Positions 53,042-58,358 of a stretch of DNA of 58,358 nt are shown here, one piece after another. The notes under the pieces were generated by a model. It did not search any database. It was given only the letters and a program-made list of their open reading frames with translations, and was not told where the DNA came from. Positions within the stretch are counted from its first letter, which is position 1; every line of letters starts with the position of its first letter. The position numbers and the translations under genes were made by a program. Source of the DNA: Halorubrum distributum JCM 10118 (GTDB lineage Archaea > Halobacteriota > Halobacteria > Halobacteriales > Haloferacaceae); assembly GCF_000337335.1 (NCBI RefSeq), contig NZ_AOJN01000039.1, positions 85,767 to 144,124 on the forward strand, written 5' to 3'.

Positions 53042-54670
53042 TTACTGCTGGGTCGCCGTGTCCGGGTCGATGAACTCGTCGGCCCGCGGCTCCCAGGAGA
53101 TGTCGTCCGAGACGCCGTAGACGCTGAACTGCTGGTGCATGAACACCCACGGCGCGAGGTCGTGGGCGAGCTGGTTCGCCTCCTGGAGGATGTCGACGCG
53201 CTCGTCGGGGTCCTCGGTCGCCTCGGCGTCTTCGAGCAGCCCGTCGAGCTCGTCGTTCTCCAGCACGGTGAGCGCGCCGCTCGACGAGAGCAGCGGCGTC
53301 AGCGTCTGGCTGCCGTCGAACTCGGCGTTCCCCCAGCCGAGGAGGTTGAAGTGCGGGCGGTCCTCGATGTTCGGCGCGGTGACGTCCTGAACGAGCGAGG
53401 AGAACTCGCGCTGCTCGACCTCACAGGAGACGTTCGACAGCGAGTCGATCTGGTTGGCCGCCGCCTGCGCGATCTCGACGTCGCGGAGGTAGCGCCCGAT
53501 CGGCGTCTCCAGGGTGATCTCGACGCCCGCGTGGCCGGACTCCTCGACGAGGCGCTCGGCCTCCTCGGGGTCGTACGGGTACGGGTCGATGTCGGGGTTG
53601 TGGCCGACGTGGCCGTCGAGGGTCGGCTGTGCGGTGATGTTCCCGAATCCGTTGAGGACGCTCTCGATGATGCTCTCGACGTCGACCGCGTGGTTCATCG
53701 CCTGCCGGAACTGCTGGCTGGAGAACGGCTCCACGTCGTAGCGCATCTGGAGGAAGATGATCCGCGCGCTCGCCACGGAGTTGATCGACGCGACGTCGGA
53801 CCCCTCGACGCGGGAGACCTCGTTCGGCGGGACGTTCGTCACGATGTCCGTCTCCTCGGCGAGCAGCTGGTTGACCCGCGTGCTCGACTCGCTGGAGGCG
53901 CTCATCCGGAGCTCGTCGACCTCGGGGGCGCCGTCCCAGTAGTCCTCGAACGGCTCGTACAGCACCTCGTTGCCCGAGTCGTACTCGGAGAGTTGGAACG
54001 GCCCCGTCCCGTTGGCGTTCCGGTTGATGTAGTCGCCGCCGTTCTCCTCGACCCACGACTGCTGCATGACCGGGCCGTTCGTCGCGAACAGCTGGAAGGC
54101 GATCGGGTTGTATCCCTCGAAGGAGACCGTCACCTGCCCGTCGCCGGTCGTGACCTCCGAGACCGAGCCGAGGTCGTTGGACTGCGGGCTGACGATCCCG
54201 ACGTCCTCGAAGACGATCCGGCGGATGCTGTACCGGACGTCCTCCGGCGTGACATCGTCGCCGTTGTGGAAGGTGAGCCCGTCGCGCAGCATGAAGCGGA
54301 CGCTGCCGTCGTCGGTGCGCTCCCACTCGTTCGCGAGGCCGGCGATGATGCCGCCCTCCTTGTCGCGGTCGAGCAGGCCCTCGTACAGCTGCCCGACGAT
54401 GATCTCGGTGTTCGTCTCGGCGTGGTCCTGCGGGTCGAGCCCGGAGTCCATCTGACCCATGGTGACGCCGACTTCGAAGGCGTCGTCGCCCCCGTCGGAG
54501 CCGTCCGACCCGTCGGAGCCGTCCGACCCGTCGGAGCCGTCCGACCCGTCGGAGCCGTCACCGCCGTCGCCGCCGTTGCCGGAACAGCCCGCGAGACCGA
54601 CCGCACCGGCCGTTCCCGCGTACTTGAGCACCGTCCGCCTGTCGACGTGATTGTCGTTGTCAGTAGGCAT
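53042..54670 (-). CDS. dppA: ABC transporter substrate-binding lipoprotein (family 5)
   Basis: A 542-residue Tat lipoprotein: DRRTVLKYAGTAGAVGLAGC ends in the lipobox Cys, followed by a flexible Gly-Ser-Asp linker (about 32-60) built from an 18-base repeat. The SBP_bac_5 domain includes DGLTFHNGDDVTPEDVRYSI, YDSGNEVLYEPFEDYWDGAP and QRE-rich lobes. It captures the solute outside the cell for DppBC. ATG 54670 lies 27 bases after a TATA-like TTCATAA. The substrate is unresolved. Confidence 0.92.
   Translation of the reverse strand: MPTDNDNHVDRRTVLKYAGTAGAVGLAGCSGNGGDGGDGSDGSDGSDGSDGSDGSDGSDGGDDAFEVGVTMGQMDSGLDPQDHAETNTEIIVGQLYEGLLDRDKEGGIIAGLANEWERTDDGSVRFMLRDGLTFHNGDDVTPEDVRYSIRRIVFEDVGIVSPQSNDLGSVSEVTTGDGQVTVSFEGYNPIAFQLFATNGPVMQQSWVEENGGDYINRNANGTGPFQLSEYDSGNEVLYEPFEDYWDGAPEVDELRMSASSESSTRVNQLLAEETDIVTNVPPNEVSRVEGSDVASINSVASARIIFLQMRYDVEPFSSQQFRQAMNHAVDVESIIESVLNGFGNITAQPTLDGHVGHNPDIDPYPYDPEEAERLVEESGHAGVEITLETPIGRYLRDVEIAQAAANQIDSLSNVSCEVEQREFSSLVQDVTAPNIEDRPHFNLLGWGNAEFDGSQTLTPLLSSSGALTVLENDELDGLLEDAEATEDPDERVDILQEANQLAHDLAPWVFMHQQFSVYGVSDDISWEPRADEFIDPDTATQQ
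54492..54559 (-). repeat. 18-base tandem repeat encoding the lipoprotein linker
   Basis: The unit CCGTCGGAGCCGTCCGAC occurs nearly four times (54492-54559). It encodes repeated GSD triplets in the lipoprotein linker just after the anchor. Slippage could change linker length without breaking the frame. Confidence 0.85.
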
Positions 54671-54853
54671 AGGCGATACCAAACCATAGAGCGTTATGAA
54701 CCTACCGGCAGAGGCCGCTCCTTTCGGGGGCGGTTGCTGGCGATCCGCTGACAGTAGGGGTGCCGAATCGGCGGTGTGAGCGCCCGGCACAGGCGGACCC
54801 GGGGCGAGCGGAAACCGACGCCTATGTAGGGGGGCCGGCGGTAGGCGAGCGGT

Positions 54854-55309
54854 ATGGACGCACCCGATCCCGGACCGCGGTGGGACGCGGTCGAGGAGGA
54901 CGCGGAGTCGACGGCGGCGGCGTACCGAGAGCGCGGCTGGACCGCGATCGCCGGGCATCCCGGGCAGGTGAACCCGGTCGCGGACGCCGCCCGGATCGAC
55001 GTGCTGTTGCCCGGGTCGGAGTTCGACGCGGCGCTCGAGGCGGTCGACGACGCCGCGGTCGACGGCGTCGACGTGTACGCGGGCGCCGCCGACGGGGTCG
55101 CGTACCGGCTGGTGGTCGCGACTGACGAGGCGGGGCAGGTGGCGCTGTGCGTGCCCGCGTACCTCGCGAACGAGGACCTCGCCTCGCTGCGCGCGGCCGC
55201 CGAGGCGGCGGGGGCGCTCACCGTCCGGCTGCGCCCCCTCGACGACCGCGACCACGTCGAGATCGCGATCGACGAGCCCGCCGTCTTCTTCGACGCGCCC
55301 GAGGCGTGA
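54854..55309 (+). CDS. conserved haloarchaeal protein (unknown)
   Basis: A 151-residue acidic protein with alternating strands and helices (WDAVEEDAESTAAAYRERGW, RIDVLLPGSEFDAALEAVDD, LVVATDEAGQVALCVPAYL, VRLRPLDDRDHVEIAIDEPA). There is no membrane helix or metal motif. From memory it resembles a haloarchaeal DUF (DUF7529-like). ATG 54854 is 28 bases after a TATA-like CTATGTAG. It is divergent from the peptide transporter operon and upstream of the gfcR-like gene, but nothing links it to either. Confidence 0.7.
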   Translation: MDAPDPGPRWDAVEEDAESTAAAYRERGWTAIAGHPGQVNPVADAARIDVLLPGSEFDAALEAVDDAAVDGVDVYAGAADGVAYRLVVATDEAGQVALCVPAYLANEDLASLRAAAEAAGALTVRLRPLDDRDHVEIAIDEPAVFFDAPEA

Positions 55310-55386
55310 GGGGGGTCGAGCTCGCACCGGCCCCGGCCCGCGGAGACGCACGCTCGTGGGTATCGGTACCACGATCGACTTCGACG

Positions 55387-55394
55387 TATTCATA
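55387..55394 (+). promoter_or_regulatory. TATA box and palindrome before the gfcR-like gene
   Basis: TATTCATA is centred 27 bases before ATG 55418. Between the two lies a perfect 10-bp palindrome GATCGCGATC (55402-55411), well placed for repression of this gene by its own product or another regulator. Confidence 0.5.
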
Positions 55395-55417
55395 GTTGTG
55401 CGATCGCGATCATCCGT

Positions 55418-56131
55418 ATGAACCGCGCAGAGAAGGCGGCCCTCCAGCTACAGGCGGTCGCCGTGTTGCGGATGCTGAAGGAGACGCGAACGTACGAGGA
55501 GCTGTCCGCGGTGACCGGGCTGCCCGCGGGCGACCTGAACCGCTACGTGAACGGCCACGTGCTGCCCGGCACCGACCGCGCGAGCGAGGTCGTCGAGTCG
55601 GTCGGCCGCGAGGCGCTCGCCGACGAACTGGTCGCCCGCGTCGAGTTCGACGACGAGGGGTACGTCGACAACTCCGGGGTCGTCTTCGACCAGTCGTTCC
55701 TCGACCTCGTGGCGCCCGTCGCCGCGGAGACGTTCGAGTTCGAGTCGCCGGACGTGGTCCTGACGGCCGCGACCGACGGGATCACGCTCGGCGCGGCGAT
55801 GGCCTCCTTCTTCGACGCGCGCCTGGCGTACGCCAAGAAGTCGAAGGAAACCGCGGTCGAGGAGTTCATCGAGTCGCGCCAGCGGCTCGCCTCCGGCATC
55901 GAGCTCACTTACTACCTCCCCGCGAGCGCGATCGACGCCGGCGACACCGTCCTCGTCGTCGACGACCTGATCCGCTCGGGCGAGACCCAGGAGCTCCTCC
56001 TCGACATCGCGCTCCAGGGCGACGCCGACGTCACCGGCGTGTTCGCGCTCATCGCGGTCGGCGACGAGGGGATGGACCGCGCGCGAGCGATCACCGACGC
56101 GCCGGTCGGGGCGTTGACGACGTTCGAGTAG
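55418..56131 (+). CDS. gfcR: GfcR-type transcriptional regulator with phosphoribosyltransferase domain
   Basis: A 237-residue protein. The N-terminal ~60 residues look like a DNA-binding helix-turn-helix (LKETRTYEELSAVTGLPAGD, then LNRYVNGHVLPG). The rest is a PRTase fold with the PRPP loop VLVVDDLIRSGET at about 181-193. In Haloferax, GfcR controls sugar catabolism genes, while related archaeal PRTase-fold regulators are linked to purine genes; the adjacent purine permease fits the latter. I therefore keep the gene name tentative. Confidence 0.78.
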   Translation: MNRAEKAALQLQAVAVLRMLKETRTYEELSAVTGLPAGDLNRYVNGHVLPGTDRASEVVESVGREALADELVARVEFDDEGYVDNSGVVFDQSFLDLVAPVAAETFEFESPDVVLTAATDGITLGAAMASFFDARLAYAKKSKETAVEEFIESRQRLASGIELTYYLPASAIDAGDTVLVVDDLIRSGETQELLLDIALQGDADVTGVFALIAVGDEGMDRARAITDAPVGALTTFE

Positions 56132-56146
56132 CCACGTTCACGCATA

Positions 56147-56197
56147 CTATTCGCGCATAGACAGAATAGATCCTCTTTTCGATCCACATTCGTGGAT
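56147..56197. promoter_or_regulatory. two related operator-like sites before the permease
   Basis: ATCCAC-ATTC-GTGGAT (56182-56197) is a perfect 6-bp-arm palindrome. A weaker CTAT-TCGCGC-ATAG lies at 56147-56160. Both share ATTCG, a pyrimidine, G and a following ATA, 39 bp apart (about four helical turns). They lie upstream of the permease TATA-like TTATCAT. Confidence 0.5.
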
Positions 56198-56257
56198 AAC
56201 TAAGCGGGGCGTTCAGCAAGGCTTATCATCCGATCCCGGGGAACACTCACCCGTTCA

Positions 56258-57643
56258 ATGGGGCTTTCAGACACGCTGGCCGCGCGGTTCGACGTGGAGT
56301 CGCACGGGTCGGACGTCCGCACCGAACTGGTCGCCGGGCTCACGACGTTCCTCGCGATGTCGTACATCATCGTCGTGAACCCCGCCATCCTCTCGGAGGC
56401 GATCCAGATCGAGGGGTACGGGCAGGGCGAGGTGTTCCAGATGATCGCCATCGCGACGATCCTCTCGGCGGCGATCGCGACGGTCGTGATGGCGCTGTAC
56501 GCGAACCGGCCGTTCGGACTCGCGCCCGGGCTCGGGCTCAACGCCTTCTTCGCGTACACCGTCGTGTTGGGGCTCGGCGTCCCGTGGCAGACGGCCCTCG
56601 CCGCCGTCTTCGTCGAGGGGATCCTGTTCATGCTCCTGACCGCGGTCGGCGCGCGAGAGTACGTCATCCGGCTGTTCCCCGAGCCGGTGAAGCGCTCGGT
56701 CGGCGCCGGTATCGGGCTGTTCCTGCTGTTCATCGGCTTTCAGGAGCTCCAACTCGTCGTCCCCGACGAGGCGACGCTCGTCACGCTCGGCGGGATCTTC
56801 GGGAACCCGTGGGCGATCTTAGGGCTGCTCGGGGTCGCGTTCACCTTCGGCCTCTGGGCGCGCGGGATCACGGGCTCTATCGTGCTCGGCATCGTGACGA
56901 CCTCCCTCGTCGGCTGGGGGCTCACCTTCGCCGGCGTCTTCGACCGCGGCACGGTCACGGCGGCTCGGGGATCGCTCCCGGCGCCGCAGTACGACATCAC
57001 GCCGCTGGCGGGGGCGTTCGTCGACGGCCTCGGGAGTATCGACCCGCTCACGTTCGTCCTCGTCGTGTTCACGTTCTTCTTCGTCGACTTCTTCGACACC
57101 GCCGGGACGCTCATCGGCGTCTCGCAGTTCGGTGACTTCCTCGACGAGGACGGCGACCTCCCCGACATGGACAAGCCGCTGATGGCCGACGCGGTGGGGA
57201 CGACCGCGGGCGCGGTGCTGGGTACCTCCACGGTGACGACGTACATCGAGTCGTCGACCGGCGTCGAGGAGGGCGGCCGCACCGGCCTCACCGCCCTCGT
57301 CGTCGCGCTCCTCTTCCTCGCGTCGCTCGCGGTGATCCCCGTCGTCGCCGCCATCCCGGCGTACGCCTCGTTCATCGCGCTGATCGTCGTCGGCGTGATG
57401 ATGCTCCAGGGGCTCGTCGAGGTCGACTGGTCGGACCCGGCGTGGGCCGTCTCCGCGGGCCTCACGGTCACCGTGATGCCGTTCGCGTACTCCATCGCCG
57501 ACGGGCTCGCGGCGGGCATCGTCGCCTACCCGCTGATCAAGGTCGCGGTCGGCGAGTACGACGAGGTCGCGCTCGGGCAGTACGTCATCGCGGTGCTGCT
57601 CGTCGCCTACTACGTGCTCCAGACGCGCGGCGTCATCCTCTAA
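56258..57643 (+). CDS. NCS2/AzgA-type purine permease
   Basis: A 461-residue proton-coupled transporter with about 12 membrane helices, probably for hypoxanthine, guanine or adenine. GLAPGLGLNAFFAYTVVLGL, VDFFDTAGTLIGVSQFGDFL and GTSTVTTYIESSTGVEEGGR are diagnostic of the AzgA-like branch of the xanthine/uracil/vitamin C superfamily. ATG 56258 follows a TATA-like box by about 33 bases. It lies 126 bases after the PRTase-fold regulator with operator-like sites between. Confidence 0.9.
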   Translation: MGLSDTLAARFDVESHGSDVRTELVAGLTTFLAMSYIIVVNPAILSEAIQIEGYGQGEVFQMIAIATILSAAIATVVMALYANRPFGLAPGLGLNAFFAYTVVLGLGVPWQTALAAVFVEGILFMLLTAVGAREYVIRLFPEPVKRSVGAGIGLFLLFIGFQELQLVVPDEATLVTLGGIFGNPWAILGLLGVAFTFGLWARGITGSIVLGIVTTSLVGWGLTFAGVFDRGTVTAARGSLPAPQYDITPLAGAFVDGLGSIDPLTFVLVVFTFFFVDFFDTAGTLIGVSQFGDFLDEDGDLPDMDKPLMADAVGTTAGAVLGTSTVTTYIESSTGVEEGGRTGLTALVVALLFLASLAVIPVVAAIPAYASFIALIVVGVMMLQGLVEVDWSDPAWAVSAGLTVTVMPFAYSIADGLAAGIVAYPLIKVAVGEYDEVALGQYVIAVLLVAYYVLQTRGVIL

Positions 57644-57722
57644 AGCGGTCGACGCGCCGCTGCGGCCGTTCCGCACACCGCTTTTCGAACTTATAAATGT
57701 CCACGAGCGGGAGCGGCGGCTC

Positions 57723-58021
57723 TTATAAATGGAGAGCGGTGGCGCGTGCCTGTGAGGCCGCCTCGCGGCCGAGCAGCACGCGCGAGGGAGTCGGCCGGTC
57801 GGAGCGAAGCGGAGACCGGCCGACGAGGCTGGGGAGGTGAGAGGTGCTGTGCGGTCGCGGTCGGGTGGGACTCAAAGGGGCAGTCGCGAGGACGGCGCAG
57901 ACGACGTAAGCACCGCAGGAGCGAGTGAAACGAGCGACGAGGAGCGCAGCGAGCGTGCGCCGCCCTCGCGACTGGGGCTTTGGTGGTGTTCGCCGTCAGT
58001 CCGCTCTCAGCTATTTATAAT
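57723..58021 (+). repeat. structured dispersed element, copy C
   Basis: Third copy, between the purine permease and a glycerate-kinase-like gene. Left TTATAAAT (57723-57730), preceded by another CTTATAAATG 32 bp upstream (57690-57699). 5' arms GCGCGTGC/GCACGCGC pair perfectly (57742-57749/57776-57783) around GGCCGC-CTC-GCGGCC. An 11-bp hairpin GTCGGCCGGTC/GACCGGCCGAC (57790-57800/57814-57824) has loop GGAGCGAAGCGGA. The core is CAAAG/CTTTG, GGG/GGG and an 18-bp stem (57881-57898/57957-57974) with one A-C mismatch. The right border is TATTTATAAT (58012-58021). Confidence 0.8.
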
Positions 58022-58074
58022 GGCAGAACGCTCTTGAGCCGCCGTCACGCATCCCGACCGAGGCGACCGAAACG

Positions 58075-58358
58075 ATGACAGACCAGTCCGACGAGTACCG
58101 CGTAACCGTCGCCGACCGCGAGCGACACGCGAGCGACCCGGCCCGCGAACTCGCGCTCGACTGCGTCACCGCGGGGATCGAGGCCGCGCACCCGGAGCGA
58201 GTGGTCGCGGACGCGCTCTCCCTCGACGACGGCGTCCTGACGGTCACCGCCGTCGACGGCACCTCGACGACCCGCGACCTCGCGACGTACGACCGCGTCC
58301 TCGAGCACCTTCCCGGTGACGGGGATGCCGTGGCCCATCTGCATCTCGACCTCGGGGG
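58075..58358 (+). CDS. glycerate 2-kinase-like protein (N-terminus only)
   Basis: About 94 residues are visible before the window ends. REELALDC-type HASDPARELALDCVTAGIEA and ERVVADALSLDDGVLTVTA resemble the N-terminus of DUF4147/MOFRL glycerate 2-kinases, which phosphorylate glycerate. After DLATYDRVL, however, the family normally has a Gly-rich VVGGGKAA motif, whereas this frame reads EHLPGDGDAVAHLHLDLG. The end may be divergent, frameshifted or wrongly joined. No TATA box of its own was identified; the right border of copy C lies about 55 bases upstream. Confidence 0.45.
   Translation, partial: MTDQSDEYRVTVADRERHASDPARELALDCVTAGIEAAHPERVVADALSLDDGVLTVTAVDGTSTTRDLATYDRVLEHLPGDGDAVAHLHLDLG

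Overview
The window is high-GC, archaeal, and almost certainly from a haloarchaeon; Halorubrum or a close relative is my inference. The evidence is a set of acidic Asp/Glu-rich proteins, genes that mostly start 25-29 bases after a TATA-like box (leaderless transcription), Tat-type lipoprotein signals, and marker genes: ribosomal protein L15e, a thermosome subunit, the UbaA E1-like enzyme, F420-dependent NADP reductase, archaeal CobY/CbiZ and a GfcR-type phosphoribosyltransferase-fold regulator. Most of the sequence is ordinary chromosomal housekeeping DNA. No IS transposase, integrase, CRISPR array or phage gene is visible.

Layout. 1-7 kb: partial HerA-like ATPase, two tandem isoaspartyl-methyltransferase paralogs, two Hsp20 chaperones, photolyase, threonine ammonia-lyase. 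7-17 kb: cysteinyl-tRNA synthetase, a small regulator/membrane pair, fasciclin protein, prephenate dehydratase, the CbiX cobaltochelatase with its DR2241 partner, thermosome. 17-27 kb: glutaredoxin, DUF192, PAS histidine kinase, topoisomerase I, tRNA-Ser(GGA), RidA, UbaA, a RE-like/DUF4864-like membrane protein, L15e. 27.8-37 kb: nine cobalamin genes (cobT-cbiA-cbiB-cobS-cobY-cobD-cbiZ-cobA-cbiP) with overlapping or nearly touching ends, which build the lower-ligand loop, amidate and adenosylate the corrin ring, and salvage corrinoids. 37-47 kb: thioredoxin, HTH regulator, an internally duplicated membrane protein, an FdhA-type molybdoenzyme, HemAT aerotaxis receptor, MazG-like enzyme, NpdG, a second histidine kinase, a short-chain prenyl synthase. 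47-58 kb: a Tat-lipoprotein multicopper oxidase, a complete dppABCDF-type peptide/nickel ABC operon, a GfcR-type regulator next to an AzgA-type purine permease, and a partial glycerate kinase.

The most interesting signal is not protein-coding. Three gene-free stretches (about 6878-7187, 22121-22510, 57723-58021) carry copies of one structured element. Each copy has a conserved CTCAAAGGGGCAG ... CTGGGGCTTTGG core closed by a 15-19 bp stem whose sequence changes between copies while pairing is kept. Each also has an 11-bp hairpin with a GCGAAGC-containing loop, a 5' domain with a 3-base-loop hairpin, and TATA-like TTATAAA motifs at both borders. It may be a multicopy structured RNA or a non-autonomous palindrome-rich mobile element. 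Copy B lies beside a tRNA-Ser gene whose 3' end is duplicated 117 bp away, which looks like an att-site scar. Other non-coding structure includes four unrelated perfect hairpins directly after the thermosome gene, a 17-bp TATA-containing inverted repeat at the edge of copy B, a 27-bp near-palindrome upstream of L15e, and a pair of operator-like sites before the purine permease.
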